Assembly: GCA_012513605.1 (NCBI GenBank)
Contig: JAAZBV010000155.1
Location: forward strand, 41,184 to 105,183
Origin: Desulfatiglans sp.
GTDB lineage: Bacteria > Desulfobacterota > DSM-4660 > Desulfatiglandales > HGW-15
Direction of reading: 5' to 3'
DNA: 64,000 nucleotides
Every line of letters begins with the position of its first letter. Positions within the stretch are counted from its first letter, which is position 1. Positions 1 through 9,697 of the stretch are shown piece by piece. Below the pieces are notes generated by a model, which saw nothing but the letters and a program-made list of their open reading frames with translations, was not told the DNA's origin and searched no databases. Position numbers and translations under genes: made by a program.

Positions 1-265
1 ACCCCACGGTACCTCACAGCAATACTAAAAAACATTTGACATTACCCATCATTTGTTATCTTCTCTACCCCATTAATTTGAGACTGGAATTAATTTTAAT
101 CAACATTGGTTAATCGTACCTGAGTAGGCGTATTGGCATCAAGTTAAGATAAATACATTTTTAAAATGAGTTAGATGCTTTTCGTAGGGATTTATTCCTG
201 ACCTTTTCAGGCAGGTCCCTAGTATTGGGGTCTATGAATATCCTGTCATTTATTAAAAAAGAAAG
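1..265. other. Intergenic region before the MFS gene
   Basis: No gene is seen here on either strand. The stretch is AT-rich and holds a small hairpin (CCTGA at 197-201 pairing with TCAGG at 207-211) before the first gene. I do not recognise a riboswitch or a convincing promoter. Confidence 0.4.
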
Positions 266-1540
266 GTGAGCGACTACCTGCAAAAGGGGTTGCATCAACA
301 TATAGTTTTTATGATAGAAAAAAACAAATCAGAAACCACTCAACTGACACAGGACAACCCAAAACAGCTTTCAGGGTTTATGATAATGGTGTTTGTGGCA
401 TTGATCGCCTCTTTTCCGCCTTTATCAACAGACCTTTATCTCCCGGCTTTACCCACAATGAGCGAACAGCTTAACTGCTCTGTATGGTGGGTTAATCTTT
501 CAATAAGCATATTTTTTATATTTGTGAGTACAAGCTCATTTATATGGGGCCCGCTGTCGGATAAATACGGGCGCAAGAGGATGCTGCTTATCGGGGTTCC
601 TTTGTTTATCATATCAAGCATATTCTGCATGTTCAGTCAGGACGTATATCAGTTGGTTATTGCGAGAATCTTTCAGGCGATCGGCGCAGGGGCATCAATG
701 GCTGTCAACCTTGCGATTGTTAAGGATGTTTTTCCGGGCAAAAAAAGGGAGAGCACCCTTGCAATGGCTGCTGTGTTAAATGGGATGATCCCTGTTATTG
801 CCCCCTCAATAGGATCTCTTATTATCAGGTTTTCATCATGGCGCGGGATATTTGGCCTGCTCACTATAATCGGTATACTGGTCTTTATATTTACCCTGTT
901 CCTCAAAGAGACAAACGGGGAATATTCAACTGACAGCACATTTAAAACAACACTCAGGCTCTTTGTCGTATTAAAAAATCCTCATTTTTACAGGCTCCTG
1001 ATAGTCTTTTCCATAGTATCTATACCCCTGCTTGCATTTATAGGGGTCTCATCCTTTATCTTTGTACAGCACTTTGGTTTAAGCGCCGAGGCATACAGCA
1101 TTTACTTCGGGTCCATTGCGGCATTCTATATAATAGGGGGGCCACTATATCTTTTCCTCAGGAGATACTTCAGGCCTCTCCCCATTATTACTGCAAGTTA
1201 CCTGGGGTCAATCTTAAGCGGAATTTTGATACTTACATTAGGAGAAAAGAGCCCCATGCTGTTTGCCATATCGGTGGCGCTCGGCTATTTATGCGTAAGC
1301 GTAGGCAGGCCGCCATCAAACAGCCTGCTACTTGAGCAGCAGGACAAGGATACAGGCTCTGCCTCTTCACTTATACAGGCAGTTTTTGTGCTCACAGGCG
1401 CATTCGGGATGATGTTCATCTCCATTGACTGGAGTAACCGCATCATGGTGATAGGTATAATGAATGTACTTCTCAGCCTGTTTGGATTTATCCTGTGGCA
1501 GTACACAAAGACAAGGTGCCGCATACCAAAGCATTTTTGA
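266..1540 (+). CDS. MFS drug-resistance transporter, Bcr/CflA type
   Basis: This is an inner-membrane proton-driven exporter of the major facilitator superfamily. The 424-residue product has about twelve hydrophobic segments. The motif STDLYLPALP in the first segment is typical of Bcr/CflA multidrug transporters, and motif A (GPLSDKYGRKR, about residue 93) lies between segments 2 and 3. The start used is GTG; an ATG at 311 would remove 15 N-terminal residues and is a fair alternative, since neither has a strong ribosome binding site. The substrate cannot be told from sequence. It stands alone and converges on glnD. Confidence 0.85.
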   Translation: MSDYLQKGLHQHIVFMIEKNKSETTQLTQDNPKQLSGFMIMVFVALIASFPPLSTDLYLPALPTMSEQLNCSVWWVNLSISIFFIFVSTSSFIWGPLSDKYGRKRMLLIGVPLFIISSIFCMFSQDVYQLVIARIFQAIGAGASMAVNLAIVKDVFPGKKRESTLAMAAVLNGMIPVIAPSIGSLIIRFSSWRGIFGLLTIIGILVFIFTLFLKETNGEYSTDSTFKTTLRLFVVLKNPHFYRLLIVFSIVSIPLLAFIGVSSFIFVQHFGLSAEAYSIYFGSIAAFYIIGGPLYLFLRRYFRPLPIITASYLGSILSGILILTLGEKSPMLFAISVALGYLCVSVGRPPSNSLLLEQQDKDTGSASSLIQAVFVLTGAFGMMFISIDWSNRIMVIGIMNVLLSLFGFILWQYTKTRCRIPKHF

Positions 1541-1586
1541 GAAAGGGTTCAAGGGGTCTGGGAGTAAAATATCATACACTTTTGTA

Positions 1587-1614
1587 GTAGGGGCACGAGG
1601 CATCGTGCCCCTAC
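1587..1614. repeat. GTAGGGGC palindromic repeat
   Basis: The inverted repeat has 12-bp arms GTAGGGGCACGA / TCGTGCCCCTAC and a 4-nt loop. It lies between convergent genes and belongs to a family of hairpins seen at several other intergenic places in this window (21944, 23010, 17549, 36657). It may also terminate transcription. Confidence 0.7.
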
Positions 1615-1671
1615 AGTTATACCTGATAAACACGTTATTTTTTCATTATGGAATATGAATGCCATAAAAAA

Positions 1672-1692
1672 GGTGGTGCATAAAGCACCACC
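1672..1692. repeat. Short hairpin GGTGGTGC/GCACCACC
   Basis: Perfect 8-bp arms flank an ATAA loop between the convergent MFS and glnD genes. It is followed by CTAC, as in the neighbouring GTAG...CTAC hairpins, so it may be a variant of the same family. The rest of the 1541-1852 gap holds only a tiny ORF at 1766-1849. Confidence 0.5.
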
Positions 1693-1765
1693 CTACGAAA
1701 AACATAAGAAAATGCAGGTGTAATTATATAGTTACAATCATTCCACCCTTATCAAAAAAAAGCTT

Positions 1766-1849
1766 TTAAAATTCAATGGAAAGATCAATGTGATCACCAT
1801 GTTTTAGCTGCGACAGGCCCCCAAGCCCCACTATCACATATGATTTCAT
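1766..1849 (-). CDS. Possible 27-residue ORF after glnD
   Basis: An ATG lies three bases beyond the glnD stop, with a purine-rich GGTAGGA just upstream, and opens a 27-codon frame. I do not recognise the peptide; it contains VIVGLGGL near its start. It could be a real small gene, the start of a decayed gene, or chance. Only its tight position after glnD supports it. Confidence 0.15.
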   Translation of the reverse strand: MKSYVIVGLGGLSQLKHGDHIDLSIEF

Positions 1850-1852
1850 ATC

Positions 1853-4513
1853 CTACCCTGCTTCAAGCTCCTTTATCAGTGCATCTTTTATTTCGGAAAT
1901 TCGCGGTTCATCCTCGATTTTCTGCCCATCAAAATCAATTACATAAAATATATCTGCGCTCTGGTCTCCCTTATTACCTATCTTGGCAATCCTGATGTCA
2001 AGATGCAGGTCAAAGAGTGTCCTGGTAATAATATATAATAAGCCGATCCTGTCAGTTGAGAAGACCTCAACAAGCGTAAAAAAGTCCGACGATGCGTTGT
2101 CTATATTAACCTCAGTGGGTTTGGCCGGTTTGTGAATGATCCCTGCTACAGGGGCCGCCTTCTCCAGTAACCTTCCGGTCAGGGAAAGCCTGCCGCCAAT
2201 TTTCATTGCAAAGTCCCTGTTTATTCTGCTCCACGTCTCCTCCGGGTTTATCTCATCAAGTGGTTTTGTTACATAAAAGATGTCAACCGCGGTTCCATCC
2301 TGCCATGTATAGATATTAGCGTTCAGGATATTGATATTGTTAAGGGCCATAATACCTGCAATATCTGAAAAAAGGCCGGGCCTGTCCTTTGCCACAAAAC
2401 ACACCTCCCAGTATCCGCCAAAACTGTTTTCACGGAACTCAAATACAAAGGGGCTCTCCTCTTTTAATAGCCTGGATTTAAGCTCCTTTACTATCTCAAT
2501 ATGATGGACGATCTCCGCTGCAGGGGTGTTGAGCTTATACCTCTGCGGCATGGTCTCAAAGTAATAATCAAAGTCAGTTGGTGTAAGAGCGCCTGTAGTA
2601 AGTCTTTTTATCTGCCTCTTAAGCCTGTCGATCTTCTGGGATGCATCAGGCGTGGCGAGCTCACCTCTTTCAAGGATATGGAGCACCTTGAAATAGAGCT
2701 CCTTTATAAGATTTGCGGTCCATTCATTCCAAACCGATGGGCCTGTGGCCTTTGAATCCGCCCAGGTGAGCAATAAGAGCAATTTGAGCCTCTCTGTTGT
2801 GCCTATTCTCCTTGCACTCTGAATAATTATCTTTTCATCGTTCAGATCACGACGGCTTGCTGTCTCTGCAAGAAAAAGATGATTTTCCACAAGAAAGATG
2901 ATATCTTCTGCAGGTTCACCGGGGTAATTTATCCTCTCAAGTATGCCTCTTGTAATCCTTGCTCCTCTTTTTGAATGCCCCTTACCTGTCTTTCCTATGT
3001 CATGAAATAGTGTCGCCAGCAGAAGCGCCTCTCTGTTTTTAATATCGTTAAAGGCATCAATAAGAAGCATATCCTTTTCCCTTGATATGTTTTTTATAAA
3101 TGAGACCGCTTCAAGTATATGCCTTCCAACCGGATAAATATGGTAGGCATCAAACTGTACCCTGCCCCTTACCCTGCCAAATTCAGGGATGTAACTGTCC
3201 AAAAATCCCGTGTCAAACATCTGATCCAGTATGGTAACAGTGTAGGGGCCGTTCAGGATATTCAGGAAACCTTTGAATATCTTTTCAGAACTCCGGAACC
3301 TGTCATCTATCAGGGAAAGAAATTCACGGGTAAATCTTCTTGCATCTATTGTCAGGATAACGCCGTATTTGCTGCTTACCTCAAATATCCTCATCAGGAT
3401 TGAGGGATCTTCAAGTATGACCTTTGCTGAATTATAGGCTATTTCGTCCTGGTGCAGGTGTAGTCCGTGCCTGATATCTTCAAGCTCTACATGTATCTTT
3501 CTCGGGGTCCTTTTGACCGCATGACCATAAAGAAAAGAGCGGTGAAGGATTTTGATGCTTTCCATTGAAGAGTGGAGCTCTTCAAGAAACTGTTCAACAG
3601 CCTGTGTTTTCCCATCCTTTTTATAACCCAGCCTTTTTGCTATCTCCTCCTGAAAGGTAAAACCCATCCTGTCATTTTTTCTACTTGAGATATAATGCAA
3701 ATGATTTCTTGCAGTTGAAATGAAATGGACAACCCTTGTTAGCTCGTCATATTCCTGGTATGAAAGCTTGCCAAGTTGTTCAAGCTCTTTTAAATTACCT
3801 GTATTAAACAGGGATTTTGCCATCCATAAAATATGATTGTAGTCCCTTAACCCACCTATGCCCTCCTTAAGATTAGGTTCAAGCAGGTGACTAGCATCCC
3901 CGAAGTTTACCATTCTAATGGCGTTCCTGTCCTGGAGCCACCTGATAAATTTATCCGACTCTTTACCTGTAACCTTTTTCTGAAGAAGTTCCACCATATT
4001 TAGGTAGAGAGGTGAATCCCCGCATATAAACCTTGCATCCATAAGCGAGGTAAGCACTTCATAATCGCTGTGGCCTAGCCTGATACAGTCTTTTATGCTC
4101 CTTACACCGTAACCAAGTTCAAGCCCCAGGTCCCAGAGGGGGTAAAACAGCTCCCCGGTTAAAGCCTTGGCATCGGCAGGAATCTTTTTTCCGAAAAGAA
4201 TCAGGATATCGATATCCGAGTACATGCATAATTCTCTTCTGCCGTACCCTCCAACTGCAACAAGCGCCAGGGGCACCTTTTTTTTAAAGAGCCCCTGGCC
4301 TGTATTGCTCTCCTGAAGCGATAACCTGAAATAATCATCTATAATTTCAGAGTATCTTTCCTGAAAACCATCCTTTACAGTTCCGTTTGAAAATTCGGTA
4401 AAAAGGGCATCTCTGGATTCCCTCAGGTTAATATATGCAGCCCTTGTTCCTGAGTGGGCTAGAGATGCAGGTTTTGAAAAATCAGGCGTTTCAGCCAGGG
4501 TTTTTACTGACAT
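1853..4513 (-). CDS. glnD: [Protein-PII] uridylyltransferase / uridylyl-removing enzyme
   Basis: GlnD senses glutamine and attaches UMP to, or removes it from, the PII signal protein. The 886 residues match the family length. The nucleotidyltransferase motif GGYGRREL...SDIDILIL is near residue 90, an HD phosphohydrolase domain (HDIGKTGKGH) is near residue 503, and two ACT domains lie at about 700-770 and 805-880. It begins 14 bases after glnK, so it is the last gene of an amtB-glnK-glnD operon, which places sensor, signal protein and transporter in one transcript. Confidence 0.95.
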   Translation of the reverse strand: MSVKTLAETPDFSKPASLAHSGTRAAYINLRESRDALFTEFSNGTVKDGFQERYSEIIDDYFRLSLQESNTGQGLFKKKVPLALVAVGGYGRRELCMYSDIDILILFGKKIPADAKALTGELFYPLWDLGLELGYGVRSIKDCIRLGHSDYEVLTSLMDARFICGDSPLYLNMVELLQKKVTGKESDKFIRWLQDRNAIRMVNFGDASHLLEPNLKEGIGGLRDYNHILWMAKSLFNTGNLKELEQLGKLSYQEYDELTRVVHFISTARNHLHYISSRKNDRMGFTFQEEIAKRLGYKKDGKTQAVEQFLEELHSSMESIKILHRSFLYGHAVKRTPRKIHVELEDIRHGLHLHQDEIAYNSAKVILEDPSILMRIFEVSSKYGVILTIDARRFTREFLSLIDDRFRSSEKIFKGFLNILNGPYTVTILDQMFDTGFLDSYIPEFGRVRGRVQFDAYHIYPVGRHILEAVSFIKNISREKDMLLIDAFNDIKNREALLLATLFHDIGKTGKGHSKRGARITRGILERINYPGEPAEDIIFLVENHLFLAETASRRDLNDEKIIIQSARRIGTTERLKLLLLLTWADSKATGPSVWNEWTANLIKELYFKVLHILERGELATPDASQKIDRLKRQIKRLTTGALTPTDFDYYFETMPQRYKLNTPAAEIVHHIEIVKELKSRLLKEESPFVFEFRENSFGGYWEVCFVAKDRPGLFSDIAGIMALNNINILNANIYTWQDGTAVDIFYVTKPLDEINPEETWSRINRDFAMKIGGRLSLTGRLLEKAAPVAGIIHKPAKPTEVNIDNASSDFFTLVEVFSTDRIGLLYIITRTLFDLHLDIRIAKIGNKGDQSADIFYVIDFDGQKIEDEPRISEIKDALIKELEAG

Positions 4514-4527
4514 GATTTCCTGCTTTA

Positions 4528-4866
<339 letters not shown>

Positions 4867-4951
4867 TTAACCGCCTCCTTTTCTTGATAGTGGCCTGAAT
4901 TTTTCATGAGATTACACCTATCATCTGTTTTTCGGCAAGCATAATTTACCT

Positions 4952-6166
4952 CTAATTATAACCGGTTTCATTATGCAGGCTGATATCAAGCCCTCTTTCT
5001 TCATCTTCAGAGCTAACCCTTAATCCGATAATCAGGTCCACAACCTTCAGGATTATAAAGGTCATTACAAAAGAGAATGCCATTGTACCTATAACTGATA
5101 CAAACTGAATCCAGAGCTGCCCCGGGTTTCCGAAAAAAAGACCGTTTGCCCCATCCGGATTTATTGCTGTGCTGGCAAAGAGTCCTGTTGCAAGCGCGCC
5201 CCATATGCCGCCGAGGCCATGAATACCGACAACATCAAGTGAATCGTCATAACCCAGTTTGCCCTTCATCATTACGCCGCAGAAACAAAGTGCACCTGCC
5301 ACAAGACCGATAACTATTGCTGCTACTGGCCCGACAAACCCGCAGGCCGGTGTAATGGCAACAAGCCCTGCAACCGCGCCGCTGGCAGCGCCCAGTGTGG
5401 TAGGTTTGCCGCTGTGTATCCATTCTGCAAACATCCATGAAAGCGCTGCAACAGCCGCTGATATATGGGTTACCACAAAGGCGTTTGCGGCAAGGCCATT
5501 AGCAGAAAGGGCACTGCCCGCATTGAATCCAAACCACCCGAACCAGAGAATTGCTGCCCCGGTTATCGCCATGGGCAGATTATGGGGGATATAGGGAGTT
5601 GTTCCGAACCCCTTTCGTTTACCCAGCACAAGGGCTGCAACTAATGCTGCTGAGCCCGAACTTATGTGTACAACTGTTCCACCGGCAAAATCAAGCGCAC
5701 CCATCTCGCCCATCCAGCCGCCTCCCCATGCCCAGTGGCAAAGAGGGTTATAGACCAGCACCGCCCATATCAGCGAGAAAAGCAGAAAGGCGCTGAATTT
5801 AATACGTTCAGCAAAGGCGCCTGTAATAAGGGCCGGCGTGATAACTGCAAACATGCATTGAAATATCATAAATGCCATATGAGGCACAGTTGTTCCATAG
5901 CTTTCACTTGGCTCCATGCCTACTCCTTTAAGCGCAAACCAGTCCAGGTTCCCAATTATGCCGCCCATATCCGGGCCAAATGACATTGAATACCCGATAA
6001 GCACCCACTCCAGGGTAATGATACAAAGCAGTATAAAACTCTGCATTATGGTCCCAAGTACATTCTTATTTCTTACAAGACCTCCATAAAAAAGCGCCAG
6101 CCCGGGGGTCATAAACATAACCAGGGCTGCTGATAATAGAACAAATACGGTATCTCCTGCGTTCAT
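4952..6166 (-). CDS. amtB: Ammonium transporter AmtB
   Basis: AmtB is a trimeric inner-membrane ammonium channel. The 404-residue product has about eleven membrane segments and keeps the two pore histidines, in HISSGSAALVAALVLG (near 168) and GIHGLGGIWGALATG (near 318). It is the first gene of the amtB-glnK-glnD unit. A perfect sigma-54 promoter sequence lies about 55 bp upstream, so expression is probably switched on by an NtrC-type activator under nitrogen limitation. Confidence 0.95.
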   Translation of the reverse strand: MNAGDTVFVLLSAALVMFMTPGLALFYGGLVRNKNVLGTIMQSFILLCIITLEWVLIGYSMSFGPDMGGIIGNLDWFALKGVGMEPSESYGTTVPHMAFMIFQCMFAVITPALITGAFAERIKFSAFLLFSLIWAVLVYNPLCHWAWGGGWMGEMGALDFAGGTVVHISSGSAALVAALVLGKRKGFGTTPYIPHNLPMAITGAAILWFGWFGFNAGSALSANGLAANAFVVTHISAAVAALSWMFAEWIHSGKPTTLGAASGAVAGLVAITPACGFVGPVAAIVIGLVAGALCFCGVMMKGKLGYDDSLDVVGIHGLGGIWGALATGLFASTAINPDGANGLFFGNPGQLWIQFVSVIGTMAFSFVMTFIILKVVDLIIGLRVSSEDEERGLDISLHNETGYN

Positions 6167-6218
6167 AGTGTTATCTCCTTCCTCTCCTTTAGAAGTTTAA
6201 TTTCTGCTATTAATCTAA

Positions 6219-6234
6219 AGCAATGGGTGTGCCA
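6219..6234 (-). promoter_or_regulatory. Sigma-54 promoter of amtB-glnK-glnD
   Basis: On the minus strand the sequence TGGCAC-ACCCA-TTGCT matches the sigma-54 -24/-12 consensus exactly, with GG and GC correctly spaced. It faces amtB and predicts a start near 6207. The rest of the 6167-6480 gap contains the carB promoter; I did not find a convincing NtrC dimer site. Confidence 0.85.
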
Positions 6235-6424
6235 TGCACTAGGAAATTAAAATACAGTAATAAAACAAGATGTTACGCAATGACAAACCTTTTTGTAGCT
6301 AGATACAATAATACAAATATGTATTTTCAATGTTATTTTTGAACAAAATTGTTCTTTAAGCATGAATTATCCTTATCAGTACCAGTCTTTTCGCTGTAAA
6401 TATAAAAATATGGGGCTCATATTC

Positions 6425-6453
6425 TTGACACTAATATGATGCTCAAATATATT
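6425..6453 (+). promoter_or_regulatory. Sigma-70 type promoter of carB
   Basis: TTGACA (6425-6430) is followed after 17 bases by TATATT (6448-6453), a near-consensus housekeeping promoter. It predicts a start about 20 bp before the AGGAGG ribosome binding site at 6471-6476, which precedes the carB ATG. Confidence 0.7.
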
Positions 6454-6480
6454 AGCGCAACTTAAAAATCAGGAGGGCAT

Positions 6481-9400
6481 ATGCCAAAAATCAAGGATAT
6501 AAAGAAGGTAATGATTATCAGTTCCGGGCCAATAATAATTGGACAGGCCTGTGAATTTGACTATTCAGGCACCCAGGCCTGTAAGGCGCTCAGAAAACTT
6601 GGATATGAGATAGTTCTGGCCAACTCCAACCCGGCCACCATTATGACTGATCCGGGTATGGCAGAGGCAACATATATTGAACCGCTTAATGTAAACGTTA
6701 TGAAAGAGATAATTGAAAAGGAGAGACCTGATGCCCTTCTCCCCAATCTGGGGGGGCAGACAGGCTTGAACCTCTCTTCAGAACTGGCTGAAGCAGGCAT
6801 ATTGGCTGAATACGGGGTAAAGGTAATAGGCGTTGACCTTGAGGCAATAAAAAAGGGCGAAGACAGGATCGAGTTTAAGAAAACAATGGAAAGCCTTGGC
6901 ATAGAGATGCCAAAGAGCAAACCAGCCTACACGATTGAAGAGGCGGAAAAGATTGCCGAAGAGCTGGGCTACCCGGTTGTTATCCGACCGGCCTATACAA
7001 TGGGCGGCACCGGAGGCGGGCTTGTCTATAATATTGAAGAGCTCAGGGCCGTTGCATCAAGAGGTATATCCGCAAGCATGGTCGGGCAGATACTGATTGA
7101 GGAATCTGTTTTAGGCTGGGAAGAGCTTGAACTTGAGGTGGTGCGTGATGCCAAAAACCAGATGATTACTGTCTGCTTTATAGAAAATGTTGACGCAATG
7201 GGGGTTCATACGGGTGATTCCTACTGCACTGCGCCTATGCTCACCATTGATAAGGAGCTACAGAAAAGACTCCAGAAACATGCATACGATATTGTTGAGG
7301 CTATAAACGTTATTGGCGGCACAAACGTACAGTTTGCTCATGATCCTAAAACAGGGAGGATTGTTGTTATAGAGATAAACCCGAGGACATCAAGGTCTTC
7401 AGCGCTTGCATCAAAGGCAACAGGATTTCCTATTGCCCTTGTATCAGCCCTCCTGGCTGGCGGCATGACCCTGGATGAAATGCCCTACTGGAAGGAAGGC
7501 ACACTGGAGAAGTACACACCCTGGGGCGATTATGTTGTGGTTAAATTCTCCCGCTGGGCCTTTGAAAAATTTGAAGGGGCAGTCGATAAACTGGGCACCC
7601 AGATGCGCGCGGTCGGCGAGGTTATGAGTATAGGCAAGAATTATAAAGAGGCATTTCAGAAGGCCATCCGCTCACTTGAAAACGGCAGGCATGGGCTCGG
7701 TTTCGCCAAAAATTTTAATAAAAAGACGCTTGATGAACTGATGGATATGCTTTCCGAGCCATCAAGCGAGAGACAGTTCATCATGTACGAGGCCATAAGA
7801 AAAGGGGCATCGGTTTCTGAGCTCAATAAAAAGACCCATATCAAGACATGGTTTATTGAACAGATGAAGGAGCTGGTTGATCTTGAGAACATAATACTGG
7901 AATACTGCGGAAAGGAATTGCCTGATGATCTTTTGATCAGAGCCAAAAAGGATGGATTCGCTGATAAATACCTCGCAAAGATTTTACAGGTGCCGGAAAA
8001 AGATATCAGAGAAAAACGTATTAAGCTCGGCCTTGTGGAGGCATGGGAGCCGGTTCCTGTGAGCGGCGTGGAGGATGCAGCCTACTACTATTCCACCTAT
8101 AATGCCCCTGACAAGGTGTCTGTGAGCAGCAGCCGAAAGATCATGGTGCTAGGAGGAGGCCCCAACAGGATCGGGCAGGGGATAGAGTTTGATTACTGCT
8201 GCGTTCATGCGGCCTTTGCCATAAGGGATGAGGGGCTTGAGTCCATAATGGTCAACTGTAATCCTGAAACCGTATCCACAGATTATGACACCTCCAATAA
8301 GCTCTATTTTGAGCCTCTTACTGTTGAAGATGTATTAAGCATCTATGAAAAGGAAAAGCCTGAAGGGGTTATAGTGCAGTTCGGCGGACAGACCCCTCTT
8401 AACCTTGCATCAGAGCTTGAAAAGGCCGGTGTAAAGATAATAGGCACATCCCCCGATGCGATTGACCTCGCTGAAGACCGTGACCGTTTCAGGAATATCA
8501 TGAAAAAACTCGGAATACCTCAGCCTGAGTCAGGCATGGCAGTCAATCTGGATGATGCTCTGGCAATAGCTGCAACAATAGGATACCCTCTTATGGTGAG
8601 GCCATCATATGTGCTAGGGGGCAGGGCAATGGAGGTGATACATGATGAAGAGATGCTGAGGCGTTATGTGAATGCTGCGGTTGATGTAACCCCTGAAAGG
8701 CCCATACTGATAGATAAATTTCTTGAAAATGCAATTGAGGCTGAGGCCGATGCAATAGCTGATGGAAAAGATGCCTTTGTGCCTGCGGTAATGGAACATA
8801 TAGAGCTTGCAGGGATACATTCAGGGGATTCCGCCTGTGTAATCCCACCGGTCAGCATACCTGCCAAGCATGTTGAGACCATATATGAATATACAAAAAA
8901 GATAGCTATAGAGCTCAATGTTGTGGGGCTCATGAATATCCAGTATGCCATAGCTAATGATACTGTGTATATACTTGAGGCAAACCCGAGGGCATCAAGG
9001 ACAGTGCCCCTTGTATCAAAGGTGTGCAATATCCAGATGGCCCGCATGGCAACACAGATAATGCTTGGTAAAAAGATTAAAGACCTTGATATAAAACCGA
9101 GGAATATCCCCCATTATGGCGTAAAGGAGTCAGTGTTCCCCTTTAATATGTTCCCTGAGGTTGACCCCATACTCGGCCCTGAGATGCGCTCAACAGGTGA
9201 GGTGCTTGGGCTTGCTGACTCATTCGGCCTTGCCTATTACAAGGCCCAGGAGGCTACCCAGCTTGTTCTTCCATCAAGCGGGACAGTGCTTTTAACAGTA
9301 ACTGAGGATGACAGGCCCGCGGTGCTTGAGGTGGCAAGGCAGTTCAGGGCACTTGATTTTAAACTTAAGGCTACTAATGGGACGTGCAGATTCCTTAATG

Positions 9401-9681
9401 AAAACGGCATAGAGGCAGAACCAATATTCAAGATGCACGAAGGGAGGCCCAATATTGTTGATGGCATTAAAAACAATGAGATCGCCCTTGTTATCAACAC
9501 GCCATCAGGCAAACTTAGCAAGCATGATGATTCTTATATCAGAAAGGCAGCTATCAAATACAAGGTACCCTATATTACAACCCTTGCAGCAGGTATTGCA
9601 GCGGCAAGAGGGATAGCGGCATTCCGCAAAGGACACGGAATTGTTAAGTCCCTTCAGAGTTATCACAGCGATATAAAATAA
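6481..9681 (+). CDS. carB: Carbamoyl-phosphate synthase large subunit
   Basis: CarB makes carbamoyl phosphate from bicarbonate, ammonia and two ATP for pyrimidine and arginine synthesis. The 1066 residues cover the duplicated ATP-grasp synthetase units, with RPAYTMGGTGGG in the first half and RPSYVLGGRAMEV in the second, then the oligomerisation and MGS-like allosteric regions. The small subunit carA is not next to it, so it must lie elsewhere. A PurF-like gene follows after 16 bp and is probably co-transcribed. Confidence 0.96.
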   Translation: MPKIKDIKKVMIISSGPIIIGQACEFDYSGTQACKALRKLGYEIVLANSNPATIMTDPGMAEATYIEPLNVNVMKEIIEKERPDALLPNLGGQTGLNLSSELAEAGILAEYGVKVIGVDLEAIKKGEDRIEFKKTMESLGIEMPKSKPAYTIEEAEKIAEELGYPVVIRPAYTMGGTGGGLVYNIEELRAVASRGISASMVGQILIEESVLGWEELELEVVRDAKNQMITVCFIENVDAMGVHTGDSYCTAPMLTIDKELQKRLQKHAYDIVEAINVIGGTNVQFAHDPKTGRIVVIEINPRTSRSSALASKATGFPIALVSALLAGGMTLDEMPYWKEGTLEKYTPWGDYVVVKFSRWAFEKFEGAVDKLGTQMRAVGEVMSIGKNYKEAFQKAIRSLENGRHGLGFAKNFNKKTLDELMDMLSEPSSERQFIMYEAIRKGASVSELNKKTHIKTWFIEQMKELVDLENIILEYCGKELPDDLLIRAKKDGFADKYLAKILQVPEKDIREKRIKLGLVEAWEPVPVSGVEDAAYYYSTYNAPDKVSVSSSRKIMVLGGGPNRIGQGIEFDYCCVHAAFAIRDEGLESIMVNCNPETVSTDYDTSNKLYFEPLTVEDVLSIYEKEKPEGVIVQFGGQTPLNLASELEKAGVKIIGTSPDAIDLAEDRDRFRNIMKKLGIPQPESGMAVNLDDALAIAATIGYPLMVRPSYVLGGRAMEVIHDEEMLRRYVNAAVDVTPERPILIDKFLENAIEAEADAIADGKDAFVPAVMEHIELAGIHSGDSACVIPPVSIPAKHVETIYEYTKKIAIELNVVGLMNIQYAIANDTVYILEANPRASRTVPLVSKVCNIQMARMATQIMLGKKIKDLDIKPRNIPHYGVKESVFPFNMFPEVDPILGPEMRSTGEVLGLADSFGLAYYKAQEATQLVLPSSGTVLLTVTEDDRPAVLEVARQFRALDFKLKATNGTCRFLNENGIEAEPIFKMHEGRPNIVDGIKNNEIALVINTPSGKLSKHDDSYIRKAAIKYKVPYITTLAAGIAAARGIAAFRKGHGIVKSLQSYHSDIK

Positions 9682-9697
9682 AAAGGGAGATTACCTT

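Noticed and set aside
5259..5796. Open frames on the plus strand opposite amtB
   Set aside because: They are antisense shadows of a well-conserved transporter gene, with no recognisable protein pattern and no ribosome binding site.
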